Source: Brevibacterium sp. XM4083
GTDB lineage: Bacteria > Actinomycetota > Actinomycetes > Actinomycetales > Brevibacteriaceae
Assembly: GCF_006489205.2 (NCBI RefSeq)
Contig: NZ_VFYR02000001.1
Coordinates: 1-64,000 of the forward strand
Length of the DNA: 64,000 bases
Direction of reading: 5' to 3'
Of the stretch, positions 51,936 to 60,953 are shown piece by piece. The position numbers and the translations under genes are program-made. Within the stretch, counting starts at the first letter, position 1. Each line of letters starts with the position of its first letter. The notes under the pieces were generated by a model. The model worked only from the letters and a program-made list of their open reading frames with translations. It ran no database searches and was not told the origin of the DNA.

Positions 51936-52025
51936 GTTGCCGGCAACGCCGCGCCTAAGGGTCTCCGGCGGTGCCGCGCCCAAGGGTCACCGGCGGCGCC
52001 GCGCCCAAGGGTCACCGGCGGCGGC
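51936..52025. repeat. 25-bp tandem repeat, ~3.5 units
   Basis: Units of the type GGTCACCGGCGGCGCCGCGCCC-AAG repeat with a 25-bp period between the isochorismatase-like gene and the small membrane protein gene. Confidence 0.75.
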
Positions 52026-52043
52026 CTCGGCGAAGGCCCGGGC

Positions 52044-52415
52044 TCAGCCGAGGTTAGCGGAGGGGCTCCGGCGGGCCGCGATGAACGAGCGGATGCCGAG
52101 GATGATGTAGATGATGAGGAGGACGAACGTGATCGTGCTGACGATGACCGCGGCCGGGCGCTCGGCGGTGCCGGCGAAGAGGGCGCCGAGCTGCAGGACG
52201 TTCATGAACGTCCCGATGACGCCGAGGAGGGCGACGACGAGCGCGATGTGGATCCCGATCTTCGGGCGGCGGATGCCGATGACACCGCAGATCGCGATGA
52301 CGAGACCGAGGAACGCGGGGATGAGCGCGGTCACGCTCGCCATGGCGGTGGCGAACCACGCGATGACTCCGAGGACGATGAGGACGATTCCGAGGCCGAT
52401 CGTGATCTTCGGCAT
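52044..52415 (-). CDS. Small four-helix membrane protein
   Basis: A 123-residue, highly hydrophobic protein with four predicted helices (GLGIVLIVLGVIAWFAT, LIPAFLGLVIAICGVIG, IHIALVVALLGVIGTFMN and VSTITFVLLIIYIILGI) and a short basic C terminus. It resembles the many uncharacterised small membrane proteins of actinobacteria. No partner gene is evident. Confidence 0.75.
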   Translation of the reverse strand: MPKITIGLGIVLIVLGVIAWFATAMASVTALIPAFLGLVIAICGVIGIRRPKIGIHIALVVALLGVIGTFMNVLQLGALFAGTAERPAAVIVSTITFVLLIIYIILGIRSFIAARRSPSANLG

Positions 52416-52653
52416 GAGCAGACTCCTTGGTCAGGTGCGCTGTGTACGCAGATGTGCGTCCGTGCACCAGCCTAGTGGGGGTGATTGCGCGCCGTGGACG
52501 ATCCCCTAGTGTGGGACGCGGACGCTCGCGAGATGGAATGTGGGTTGTCCCCACAGTCGGCCCCCGTCCGACCGATGGAGTCGGCCGTGTCCGGCTGGTG
52601 TGGTCGGGCAGGTGCCGTCCGACGGACGGAGTTTCAGAGAGGAGATCGCCGAG

Positions 52654-53469
52654 GTGGTCGAGACCCGCGCTGTCGCCTTCACTCCGATCAAGGGGACCCG
52701 GCACAGCGTCCAGCCGGACGTCGAATTCGATGCGCACGGTCCGCTCGGCGATCGTCGTTTCTGCCTCGTCGATGCCGCCCGCGGGCGGGTTCTGCGGACC
52801 GTGCAGCATCCCTCGCTGCTCTCCGTCGTCGCGCGCCTGCAGGGGTCCCAGCTGGTGGTGACGCTGCCCGACGGCACGACGGTTGCCGAGGCGCCCGAAC
52901 TCTCCGGCGAGACACTGACCTGCGATTACTGGGGGCGTTCCGTCGAACTCGGCCTGATGACCGGCGCCCACACCGAGCTGTTCTCCGACCACCTCGCGCA
53001 GGCGGTGCATGTGGCACAGGCCCCGCGCGGAGCGATCGTCTTCGGACAGCCGCTGACGATCGTCGCCACAGCCTCAATCGCCGAGGTGGCGCACCGTGCC
53101 GAGGAGAACCGCACCGGGGCAGCCGGGCATGCCACAGCGGCCGACGGTGAACGGTCTCAGCCGATCGGCGATACCGCGGTGGCTGAGCTCTTCCACCGCT
53201 TCCGGGCGACGCTCCTCGTCGAGACCGACGAGCCGTTCGTCGAGGAGTCGTGGCTGGGGCGGGTGATGACCCTGCGCGGGGCGGTCGACGGGCTGCGCGT
53301 GCGGATCGGGGGACCGGTGCCGCGCTGCGCCGTCGTTGATCTCGACCCGACCACTGGCGAGCGCACCGACCGTCTGCTGCGGACGCTTGCCGCGACGAGG
53401 GCGCCGAACCGTGTGGGTGAGCCCTTCTTCGGCGTCTACGCCGAGGTGGTCCAGCACTCCGGGCGCTGA
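52654..53469 (+). CDS. MOSC-domain protein
   Basis: A 271-residue protein with an N-terminal MOSC_N-like beta domain (FTPIKGTRHSVQPDVEF, then GPLGDRRFCLVDAARGRVL) and a C-terminal MOSC domain whose conserved cysteine is in PRCAVVDLDPTTGERTD. MOSC proteins handle sulfur for the molybdenum cofactor or act in N-hydroxylated-compound reduction (YcbX/mARC-like). I place the start at the GTG 52654, where homology begins; GGAG lies 10 bp before. A GCCGAGGTGG element (52648-52657) overlaps this start codon. It may relate to the molybdoenzyme at 44-46 kb, though they are not linked in an operon. Confidence 0.83.
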   Translation: MVETRAVAFTPIKGTRHSVQPDVEFDAHGPLGDRRFCLVDAARGRVLRTVQHPSLLSVVARLQGSQLVVTLPDGTTVAEAPELSGETLTCDYWGRSVELGLMTGAHTELFSDHLAQAVHVAQAPRGAIVFGQPLTIVATASIAEVAHRAEENRTGAAGHATAADGERSQPIGDTAVAELFHRFRATLLVETDEPFVEESWLGRVMTLRGAVDGLRVRIGGPVPRCAVVDLDPTTGERTDRLLRTLAATRAPNRVGEPFFGVYAEVVQHSGR

Positions 53470-53572
53470 GCAACCCAGAGCTGAGCAACCCAGCGCAGAG
53501 TAGCCCAGCGCAGAGTGGCCCGGCGCTGAGCAACCCATCGCAGAATTGCCGAACGCTGTCTTGCCGAGCGTC
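53462..53572. repeat. 15-bp tandem repeat, ~7 units
   Basis: Units such as GCTGAGCAACCCAGC and GCAGAGTAGCCCAGC follow the MOSC stop codon directly and fill the gap before the convergent kynureninase gene. Confidence 0.8.
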
Positions 53573-53603
53573 CGGACGGCTGCTGAGATCCGAGGCTCGT
53601 GGC

Positions 53604-54869
53604 CTACGTGACCGCGCCGCGAACCTGGTATTCGGGGGTGTCCCACAGGCGGTTGTCCAGGATGTCGCGCAGCGCCTCGACGGTGTCCCACACGTCGGTG
53701 AAGCCGAGGTAGAGCGGGGTGAGGCCGAAGCGGAGGATCGACGGTTCGCGGTAGTCGCCGATGATGCCGCGGTCGATGAGCGCACTCATGATCGCGAACC
53801 CCTCCTCATGGGCGATGGAGACCTGCGAACCGCGGTGCGCATGGTCGCGCGGGGTGACGATCTCGACCGGGTGAGCGGCCAAGCGCTGCTCGACGAGGTC
53901 GATGAAGAGGTCGCTGAGCGCGAGCGACTTCTCCCGCACCACGCCCATGTCCGCGCGCGCCGCCACGTCGAGGCCCACCTCGGCGACGGACATCGACACG
54001 ATGCCCTGCGTGCCGGTGAGGAAGCGGCGGATCCCCTCAGCAGGGGCGTAGTCCGGGCTCATCTCGAACGGCTTCGCGTGACTCCACCACCCCGACAGCG
54101 GCTGGGCGAACCGGTTCTGCAGGTCTTCGGACACCCAGATGAAGGCCGGGGAGCCGGGGCCGCCGTTGAGGAACTTGTACGTGCACCCGACGGCCATGTC
54201 GGCGCCGTCGCCGGCGAGGTCGATGGGCAGAGCGCCGGCCGAATGGCACAGATCCCAGATCGCCAGGGCGCCGCCGGCGTGGATCGCCTCGGTCGTCGAC
54301 CGCATGTCGAAGAGCCGGCCGGTGCGGTAGTTGACGTGGGTGAGGACGACGAGGGCCACCTCGTCGCTCATCGACTGCGGGAAGCCGGCGGTCACCTCGG
54401 CGTCGTCGACGAGGCGCACCTCGTACCCGTCGCCGAGCTGCTCGGCGAGGCCCTGGAGCATGTAGATGTCGGAGGGGAAGTTCTCCCGCTGGGTGAGGAT
54501 GATCCGGCGGTCGGGGGCGTCCTCGCGCTGGATGCGCAGCGCCGCCGAGGCGGCCTTGAAGAGATTGATCGACGTCGTGTCCGTGACGACCGTGCTGCCG
54601 GCGCCGCCACCGACGAGGCCGGAGACCTTCTCGCCGAGGGCGGCCGGCATCTCGAACCAGCCGGCGGTGTTCCACGAGCGGATGAGGCCGGTGCCCCATT
54701 CCTCGGCGATGACTTCCTGCGCCCGTTCGGCAGCGCCGCGCGGGCGTGCGCCCAGCGAATTGCCGTCGAGGTAGATCGTGCCCTCGTCGATGATGAAGTC
54801 GTCGCGGAAGCCGCGCAGGGGGTCAGCGGCGTCGCGGCGTTCGCAGGCGGCGCGGTCGAGCTCGGTCAT
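53604..54869 (-). CDS. kynU: Kynureninase
   Basis: A 421-residue PLP enzyme that splits kynurenine to anthranilate and alanine. Recognisable segments are IYLDGNSLGARPRGA at the start, WGTGLIRSWNTAGWFEMP, the PLP-lysine motif GCTYKFLNGGPGSPAF and WWSHAKPFEMSPDYAPA. GAAGGAAGGA precedes the ATG at 54869. No tryptophan dioxygenase or formamidase gene adjoins it. The divergent Lrp-type gene is probably its regulator, as with KynR-kynU pairs in other bacteria. Confidence 0.92.
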   Translation of the reverse strand: MTELDRAACERRDAADPLRGFRDDFIIDEGTIYLDGNSLGARPRGAAERAQEVIAEEWGTGLIRSWNTAGWFEMPAALGEKVSGLVGGGAGSTVVTDTTSINLFKAASAALRIQREDAPDRRIILTQRENFPSDIYMLQGLAEQLGDGYEVRLVDDAEVTAGFPQSMSDEVALVVLTHVNYRTGRLFDMRSTTEAIHAGGALAIWDLCHSAGALPIDLAGDGADMAVGCTYKFLNGGPGSPAFIWVSEDLQNRFAQPLSGWWSHAKPFEMSPDYAPAEGIRRFLTGTQGIVSMSVAEVGLDVAARADMGVVREKSLALSDLFIDLVEQRLAAHPVEIVTPRDHAHRGSQVSIAHEEGFAIMSALIDRGIIGDYREPSILRFGLTPLYLGFTDVWDTVEALRDILDNRLWDTPEYQVRGAVT

Positions 54870-55003
54870 CGGGGGTCCTTCCTTCGCGGGTCGGTCACTG
54901 TCGGGCGGTGACGACGGTGACACGTCGGATCGTCTTCCCATCGTGTCAAAGATGCGAGACGATCGATGCGGAAGTGAACGATCGACGGAAAACCTCTAGG
55001 AGA

Positions 55004-55489
55004 ATGGTGAATCATTCGAGTCTCATCACCGATCACCGTGCCGAACCGGGTGCGCCCCTGGCCGCGACCGACCTGGCGATCCTCCGCGAGCTCAGTGCCG
55101 ATGCCCGGATCTCGAACAAAGATCTCGCCGAACGGGTGGGGCTCGCGCCCTCGACGTGCTCGGGCCGGGTGAGCGCCCTGCGCCGGCGCGGGGTCATCAA
55201 GGGCTTCCACGCCGACATCGACTGGGAGGCGCTCGGTCTCACGGTCTTCGGAATGGTCTCCGTGCGGATGACACCGGTCGGACGCGCCGCGATCGCCTCG
55301 GTCATCGCCCGCCTCCTCGAGGTGCCGGAGACCCTCGAGGTCTTCCAGGTCTCCGGTGAGCGCGACCTCCTCGTCCACATCGCCGCGAGCCACCCCCGCG
55401 GTCTCCACACATTCATCGAAGAGCATCTCTCGGACACGACGATCGCCCACACGCAGACGAGCCTCGTCTTCGGCCACCACCGCGGGTGA
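55004..55489 (+). CDS. Lrp/AsnC-family regulator
   Basis: A 161-residue Lrp-type protein with an N-terminal helix-turn-helix (ARISNKDLAERVGLAPSTCSGRVSAL) and a RAM ligand-binding domain (FGMVSVRMTPVGRAAI, VFQVSGERDLLVHIAA). The ATG at 55004 with TAGGAG just upstream fits the expected length. It is divergent from kynU. The 134-bp region between them has repeated ACGATCGA and GATGCG motifs that could be binding sites. Control of kynureninase by kynurenine or tryptophan is inferred from KynR precedents. Confidence 0.83.
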   Translation: MVNHSSLITDHRAEPGAPLAATDLAILRELSADARISNKDLAERVGLAPSTCSGRVSALRRRGVIKGFHADIDWEALGLTVFGMVSVRMTPVGRAAIASVIARLLEVPETLEVFQVSGERDLLVHIAASHPRGLHTFIEEHLSDTTIAHTQTSLVFGHHRG

Positions 55490-55686
55490 GTCCGCGAAGT
55501 CCGGTCAGTCCGCCGAGGTGGGGCCGTTCGGCCGCTCGCCCCGCGGATTCCCGTGGACAGGCTGCCGTCACGGTCGTTCGCCGAGGTGGGGCCGGGTTAC
55601 CGTGACCGTTGACTCGGAGTCGGCGACCGGTGAGGATGAAGTGCGGCACCGCATCCGCGCGACCACCTCACTGCGAAGGAGCAGTC

Positions 55687-56136
55687 ATGTCCCAGATCTT
55701 CGTCAACCTCCCCACCCTCGACCTCGAACGGGCGAAGGCCTTCTACTCGGCGCTCGGCACGCAGATCGTCCCCGAGTTCTCCGACGACAACGCTGCATGC
55801 GTGAAGTGGGACGACGCGATCTTCTTCATGATCCTCGCCAAGGAGTATCTCCAGACCTTCACCGACAAGCCGATCGCCGATCCGCACTCCGTGGCGCAGG
55901 TGATGACCGCGCTCTCCCGGGAGTCCCGAGCCGACGTCGATGCGATGCGCACCGCGATCCTCGAAGCCGGCGGCGGAGAGAACCGCCCACCGACGGATCA
56001 CGGGTTCATGTACGGCATCAGCATGACCGATCCCGACGGGAACATCCTCGAGTTCATGTGGATGGATCCGGCCGCCGCCGAGGCGGGACCGGAGGCGTTC
56101 GCGCAGACGGAGGCGACAGCCGATCAGCCTCTGTGA
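55687..56136 (+). CDS. VOC/glyoxalase-fold protein
   Basis: A 149-residue protein of the vicinal oxygen chelate superfamily, most like the small DUF1811/YaeR-type proteins annotated as glyoxalase or bleomycin-resistance relatives. It opens with [21 protein letters not shown] and ends its fold with [24 protein letters not shown] precedes the ATG. Its last 13 bp overlap the 3' end of recQ on the other strand. The 197-bp upstream gap has two GCCGAGGTGG elements. Confidence 0.83.
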   Translation: MSQIFVNLPTLDLERAKAFYSALGTQIVPEFSDDNAACVKWDDAIFFMILAKEYLQTFTDKPIADPHSVAQVMTALSRESRADVDAMRTAILEAGGGENRPPTDHGFMYGISMTDPDGNILEFMWMDPAAAEAGPEAFAQTEATADQPL

Positions 56137-57959
56137 GCCGCGAGGACCTCGAGCACAGCGTCGCCGTAGCGTTCGAGCTTCTTCAGTCCGACACCGCTGA
56201 CCTGGCCGAGGCTGTCAAGCGATGTCGGTTTGGCTTCGACGATGCCGTAGATCGTCGCGTCGGGGAAGATGACGTAGGCGGGCACGCTCTGTTCCTTCGC
56301 CTGTCCCGCGCGCCAGGACCGCAGGGCGTCGAACAGCGCGGAGTCGGCGGCGTCGAGTGCGACCTCGGGACCGCCTCGGCGCTTCGATCCTGAGCGCGAG
56401 CCACCGGACTTCCTCACCGGATCGACGCGCATCGAGACCTCGGTCTGCCCCCGCAGCACCGGGTCGGCGGCGGGCCCGAGGACGAGCACGCCGTAGTCAC
56501 CGTGGGATTCGAGGAGTCCGCGGGCCAGGCTCTGTCGGATGACGGCCTTCCATTCGCCCTCGGACAGGTCGGCGCCGACGCCCCACACGCTGAGGCTCTC
56601 ATGGTCGGAGGCCCGGGAACGGTCGTTGGCACTGCCGCGGAGAACGTCGATGACCTGGCCGGAGCCGAAGCGCTGGCCGCGTTCGCGGTCGAGGCGGATG
56701 ACCGTCGAGAGCAGCTTCTGCACGGCCACGGTCGCATCCCACGTCGCCGGGGGTGTCAGGCAGGTGTCGCAGTTGCCGCACGGAGCGGACTCCTCGTCGA
56801 AGTAGCGCAGCAGCTGGACGCGGCGGCAGTCGACTGTCTCGCACAGGGCGAGCATCGAGTCGAGGTGGGCCATCACGCGGCGTTTGTGGGCCTGGTCGCC
56901 CTCCCCGGATTCGATGAGGCGGCGCTGGGAGACGACGTCGCCGAGGCCGTAGACCATCCACGCATCCGCGGGCAGGCCGTCGCGACCGGCTCGTCCGGTC
57001 TCCTGGTAGTAGCCTTCGACGCTGCGCGGCAGGTCGAGGTGGGCGACGAAGCGGACGTCGGGTTTGTCGATGCCCATGCCGAAGGCGATCGTCGCGACCA
57101 TGACGAGACCGTCCTCGCGGAGGAAGCGGGCCTGGTGCTCGGCGCGCACCTCGGCGGGCAGACCTGCGTGGTACGGAAGGGCGGGGATGCCGCGGGCCAC
57201 GAGCGCCTCGGCGAGCTGTTCGACCCCGCGCCGGGACAGACAGTAGACGATCCCGGAGTCACCGGGGTGTTCGGTGGTGATGAAGCTGATGAGCTGGGAG
57301 CGGGCCGAGGCCTTCGGCTCGATCCGGTAGGTGATGTTGGGGCGGTCGAAGCTCGCGACGAAGTGCTCGGCGTCGCGCAGCTGCAGGCGCTCGGTGAGCT
57401 CGGCATGCGTGGCCGGGGTCGCCGTCGCGGTCAGGGCGATGCGGGGGACGGCGGGGAAGCGGTCGGCGAGCACCCCGAGGCCGAGGTAGTCGCTGCGGAA
57501 ATCGTGACCCCACTGGGAGACGCAGTGCGCCTCGTCGATCGCGAACAGGGAGATGTCCGCCCGCTCGAGCAGCTGCATCGTCCGGGGGAGGACAAGGCGT
57601 TCGGGGGCGAGGTAGAGGAGGTCGAGCTCCCCATCGAGGAGGCGGCGTTCGACGTCCTGCGCTTCGTCGATGTCGAGGGTGGAGTTGAGGTAGGCGGCCC
57701 GCACGCCGAGGTTGTCGAGCGCCGCGACCTGGTCGGCCATGAGGGCGATGAGTGGGGAGATGACGATGCCGGTGCCCTCGCGCACGAGCGCGGGGATCTG
57801 ATAGCAGAGCGATTTGCCGCCGCCGGTGGGCATGAGCACGACGGCATCACCGCCGCCGACGAGGCGGTCGACGATCGCCGCCTGCTGGCCGCGGAAGTCC
57901 TCGTAGCCGAAGACATCGTGGAGGACGTCGAGGGCGGAGGTCGTGGCTGGGGCGGTCAT
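56124..57959 (-). CDS. recQ: ATP-dependent DNA helicase RecQ
   Basis: A 611-residue helicase. Walker A is [14 protein letters not shown] (Lys49), the DEAH box is [17 protein letters not shown] and motif VI is [10 protein letters not shown]. The zinc-binding region has [12 protein letters not shown] followed by CGNCDTC, then a winged helix and a C-terminal HRDC domain ([23 protein letters not shown]). It unwinds DNA 3' to 5' in recombination and fork repair. Length and domain order are normal. The 3' end overlaps the convergent VOC gene by 13 bp. Confidence 0.93.
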   Translation of the reverse strand: MTAPATTSALDVLHDVFGYEDFRGQQAAIVDRLVGGGDAVVLMPTGGGKSLCYQIPALVREGTGIVISPLIALMADQVAALDNLGVRAAYLNSTLDIDEAQDVERRLLDGELDLLYLAPERLVLPRTMQLLERADISLFAIDEAHCVSQWGHDFRSDYLGLGVLADRFPAVPRIALTATATPATHAELTERLQLRDAEHFVASFDRPNITYRIEPKASARSQLISFITTEHPGDSGIVYCLSRRGVEQLAEALVARGIPALPYHAGLPAEVRAEHQARFLREDGLVMVATIAFGMGIDKPDVRFVAHLDLPRSVEGYYQETGRAGRDGLPADAWMVYGLGDVVSQRRLIESGEGDQAHKRRVMAHLDSMLALCETVDCRRVQLLRYFDEESAPCGNCDTCLTPPATWDATVAVQKLLSTVIRLDRERGQRFGSGQVIDVLRGSANDRSRASDHESLSVWGVGADLSEGEWKAVIRQSLARGLLESHGDYGVLVLGPAADPVLRGQTEVSMRVDPVRKSGGSRSGSKRRGGPEVALDAADSALFDALRSWRAGQAKEQSVPAYVIFPDATIYGIVEAKPTSLDSLGQVSGVGLKKLERYGDAVLEVLAAHRG

Positions 57960-58061
57960 GCGCCCAGCCTAGTGGACGACCCTGACGCGAGTGTTCAGGA
58001 CCGGCGCGGGGGCCGCGATAGGCTGGGTGGGGAGACCCACCGGCGAGCTGAGGAGAGCTGC

Positions 58062-58481
58062 ATGGAACCGAACAGGCGCACGATGATCACCTCCGCAGGG
58101 GCTGTCGGCACAGCCGCGGTGGTCGGACTCACCTCGGCGTGCAGCTCCGACGATTCGGGATCCGGTGCGGGGTCCTCGGCGTCGGCGCCGCCGGATGCGA
58201 CCGTGCCGGCGAGCGATGTGCCCGTCGGGTCGGGCATCGTCGTCGACGAGGCCTACGTCGTCACCCAGCCGAAGGAGGGGGAGTTCCATGCCTTCTCCTC
58301 CGTGTGCACCCACCAGGGGTGCCAGGTCCGCACCGTGACCGAGACCGAGATCGTGTGCCCGTGCCACTCCTCGCGCTACTCGGCGACGAGCGGCGAAGTG
58401 CTCTCCGGTCCGGCGACCGAAGCGCTGCCGACCTACCAGGTCACCGACTCCGACGGGACCCTCAACCTCTCGGCCAAGTAG
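58062..58481 (+). CDS. Rieske [2Fe-2S] lipoprotein
   Basis: A 139-residue exported protein. An RR-containing signal (NRRTMITSAGAVGTAAVVG) ends in a TSAC lipobox, suggesting Tat export as a folded iron-sulfur lipoprotein. After an Ala/Ser/Asp linker comes a small Rieske domain with CTHQGCQV and CPCHSSRYS, the cluster ligands being C-x-H and C-x2-H. Such stand-alone Rieske proteins are common in actinobacteria and may pass electrons to quinone- or copper-linked oxidases; the partner here is unknown. GAGGAGAG precedes the ATG. Confidence 0.87.
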   Translation: MEPNRRTMITSAGAVGTAAVVGLTSACSSDDSGSGAGSSASAPPDATVPASDVPVGSGIVVDEAYVVTQPKEGEFHAFSSVCTHQGCQVRTVTETEIVCPCHSSRYSATSGEVLSGPATEALPTYQVTDSDGTLNLSAK

Positions 58482-58635
58482 TTCTTTCGCTCGGCCGCTC
58501 GGCCGAATAGCCGCACCGCACGGCGCAGCAGCTTGACTTCGCAGTCCAGCACCTGGGCTTCACGGCTCAGCAGCTGTCGCTGCGGCCCAGCTGTCGCTGC
58601 GGCCCCGCCGTCACTCCGCGGTGACGCTCGCGTCT

Positions 58636-58848
58636 TCAGTCGCCGGGGGAGTCGGGGCGGTCGTCGGGCTTCTTCGCCGATTGGATGCTGTAGGCGCCTC
58701 CGATGCCGACCAAGAAGCCCATGACGGCGAACGGGACCGCGAAGAGCGGATCGAAGAGCAGGAATCCCACGATCCCGCCGAGGATCGCTGCGATGACTGC
58801 GGCCGTCCACGACTGTGCGCTCGGACGCGGGAGCTGTCGATTGACCAT
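58636..58848 (-). CDS. Small two-helix membrane protein
   Basis: A 70-residue protein with two predicted helices (AAVIAAILGGIVGFLLF and FAVPFAVMGFLVGIGGAY) and a hydrophilic C-terminal tail. AAGGAG sits before the ATG. No family recognised. It is convergent with the Rieske lipoprotein gene; the short gap between them contains two AGCTGTCGCTGCGGCCC copies. Confidence 0.7.
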   Translation of the reverse strand: MVNRQLPRPSAQSWTAAVIAAILGGIVGFLLFDPLFAVPFAVMGFLVGIGGAYSIQSAKKPDDRPDSPGD

Positions 58849-59032
58849 GATGCATTCTCCTTGATGTGTTCTCGTGCGTGTCTTCTCTCGAGTTATCCGA
58901 CCGGCGGTCGTTGTGCCTTAAACGGTGATCGTCGGTGCTCTGTTCGGCGGTCGTCGGTGCTCTGTTCGGTAGTCGTCGTGCTCTGATCGGCGGTCGTCGG
59001 CCGGTGGTGCCCAGCATCGCGACCGATGGCGC

Positions 59033-59413
59033 TCACCCCAGGAACAGGCCGGGGAGGACGAGTGCTCCGGCGATGGCGGCGGCGAACGCCGCTCCGACGA
59101 CGAGGCGCGGAACCTCACCGCGTGCGACCTTCGGATCGGCAGCGCTCCACGGCAGGTCCGGCCACACCGAGGCGGCGCGGAATGCCGCCCAGACGCAGGC
59201 GACCAGCGCGGCCAGCCACACCCAGAGCGCGGCGTCCGTCCATCCCCCGAAAGCTCCGATGAGACGGATGAGCAGGACGAACGCGACGGCCGGGAGCAGG
59301 CCCGCAAGCAGCTGACGGCGCGACTGGGCCCGTCGGCCGGCGGCCAGCGCGGTCCACGCAGCGTACGCGAGGACGAGGGTCGTGACGATCGTTGAGACGA
59401 GGGCTGCGCTCAT
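59033..59413 (-). CDS. Membrane protein coupled to the serine hydrolase gene
   Basis: A 126-residue protein with four predicted helices (for example LVSTIVTTLVLAYAAWTALAA and VVGAAFAAAIAGALVLPGLFL). The family is not recognised. Its ATG overlaps the stop of the serine hydrolase gene (ATGA), so the two proteins are translated together and may interact at the membrane. The 184-bp gap to the next gene holds TCGTCGGTGCTCTGTTCGG-type repeats. Confidence 0.72.
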   Translation of the reverse strand: MSAALVSTIVTTLVLAYAAWTALAAGRRAQSRRQLLAGLLPAVAFVLLIRLIGAFGGWTDAALWVWLAALVACVWAAFRAASVWPDLPWSAADPKVARGEVPRLVVGAAFAAAIAGALVLPGLFLG

Positions 59414-60666
59414 GAGCGGTCTCCTTCGATTCGGGCGGAACGGGGTGCGGTGGGAGGGAAGACGGTGCCGGGGACGGATCGCGCCGAGGCGGCCCCCACC
59501 TCGGCGGACTCAGTGGAGGGGGACCCAGCGGAGGGGGACCCAGCGGGAGCTGTTCCGGTGGGCTGGGGCGCAGCGGAGCCGGACGCAGTGGAGATGAGGT
59601 CGATGGCGCCGTCGACGGAGATCGCGGAGTCGGCGAGGACGACGATCCCCGTGCCTGCGTCCGCAGTGAAGCCGAGGAACGAGCTGTACCCGCCGGTGCC
59701 GCCGTTGTGCCAGGTGATGGCCGGGGTGCGCCCTGTCGTCGTCATCCACGCGAAGCCGATGCGGTCGGCCTCGTCGAAGTCGGCCCGCGGCAGGGCAGCG
59801 ACGGCTCCCGGCGCGGTGCCCTCCATCGTGGCGCGCAGCCAGATCGCCATGTCGTCCGCGGTCGACCGGATCGCCCCTGCGGGGGCCGATGCGCCGAGGG
59901 TCCAGGGTGCCGCAGGCAGTCCCGATGCCGTGTATCCGTGCGAGAGCCCCGTCGCCGAGGCGGGCACGTACGTCCTGCTCATCCCCAGCGGCTGCGTGAT
60001 CCGCTGCTTCACGAGCTCCCGGTAGCTCATGCCGCTGACCTTCGCGAGCGACTGCCCGAGGACCGCGAACCCGAAGTTCGAGTACTCCGGGGTCGTATCG
60101 CTGACGTCGGTGTCGCCGAGGGTGCGGATGAGGTCGTCGACGCTGCCGCGGTACGGATCGCGGTGGAGGTAGGACGCAAGGACCGATGCGACCGCATCAC
60201 CGACGCTCGGCGCCGGTTCGACCCTGGGCAGTCCGGAACGCTGCATCGCGAGTGAGGACAGGGTCACCTCGGCGGCTTTCCCGTCGAGCTGAGGCCAGAT
60301 CTCGCCGAGGCGGGTCCCCTCGGTCACCTCACCCCGGTCGATCGCATCGGCGAAGAGGGCGGCGGTGAAGGTCTTCGTCAGGGAGCCGATCTCGAACTCC
60401 GTGGTCGCGTCGGCACCCGTGCCCGCCGTCGTCACGGTGTCCCCGTCGACCTTCGCGACGGCGACGTGCTGCCAGTGCCCGCTGCCGAGCGCGGCCGCGG
60501 TGGCCTCCATGAGCGCTTCATCGCCGGTGACGTCACCCTGGAATCCGCGGGGGAGAGGGGTGAGGAGGACGGCGACGATCGCCGTGAGCGCGGCCGCGGT
60601 GACGGCGATCGCCCGGCGCCGAGGTGTCCGCCGGGTATCCGTGTCAGTGGCGGATGTCATAGTCAT
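59410..60666 (-). CDS. Beta-lactamase-fold serine hydrolase
   Basis: A 418-residue exported or membrane-anchored hydrolase of the class C/penicillin-binding-protein-like family. The N terminus has one hydrophobic segment (AIAVTAAALTAIVAVLL). Catalytic motifs are GSLTK (SxxK), PEYSNFGF (YxN) and WHNGGTGGY (HxG). A C-terminal tail of ~60 residues is Ser/Pro/Ala-rich with AGSPSAGSPSTES-type repeats. The gene heads a coupled pair with the four-helix protein and follows an ArsR-like regulator. Esterase or peptidase activity on a cell-wall or lipid substrate is possible. Confidence 0.85.
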   Translation of the reverse strand: MTMTSATDTDTRRTPRRRAIAVTAAALTAIVAVLLTPLPRGFQGDVTGDEALMEATAAALGSGHWQHVAVAKVDGDTVTTAGTGADATTEFEIGSLTKTFTAALFADAIDRGEVTEGTRLGEIWPQLDGKAAEVTLSSLAMQRSGLPRVEPAPSVGDAVASVLASYLHRDPYRGSVDDLIRTLGDTDVSDTTPEYSNFGFAVLGQSLAKVSGMSYRELVKQRITQPLGMSRTYVPASATGLSHGYTASGLPAAPWTLGASAPAGAIRSTADDMAIWLRATMEGTAPGAVAALPRADFDEADRIGFAWMTTTGRTPAITWHNGGTGGYSSFLGFTADAGTGIVVLADSAISVDGAIDLISTASGSAAPQPTGTAPAGSPSAGSPSTESAEVGAASARSVPGTVFPPTAPRSARIEGDRS

Positions 60667-60758
60667 GGCAACTCCTGATATCGAGTGATTGAGGTGATGC
60701 GATGCAGAGGCAGAGGTGATGTGACGGGTCGACGATGTGCCTGACCAGGGCTGCGCTG

Positions 60759-60854
60759 ATCCGGTGAGTCGAGCGGTCCGTGAGGCGGCTGGTCAGTGAG
60801 TCGAATGGTCAGTGAGGCGGCTGATCGGTGAAGCGACTGGTCGGTGATGTGGTG
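60759..60854. repeat. 16-bp tandem repeat, six units
   Basis: Units of the type GGTCAGTGAGGCGGCT begin at about 60759, 60775, 60791, 60807, 60823 and 60839, within the 287-bp gap between the regulator and serine hydrolase genes. No gene is seen in the gap. Confidence 0.8.
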
Positions 60855-60953
60855 GGGTTGGTCGTGGTGTCGGTTGGTCGATGAAACGGCTGGTCGTGGT
60901 GCCTCGGGCAGGTCAGGGTGTGTCGGGCGGCGCGGCGATCGCCGCCGGTGGGG

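Noticed and set aside
53462-53572. Integration (att) site or transposon end
   Set aside because: The 15-bp repeats are tandem and local, with no integrase, tRNA or terminal inverted repeats nearby.
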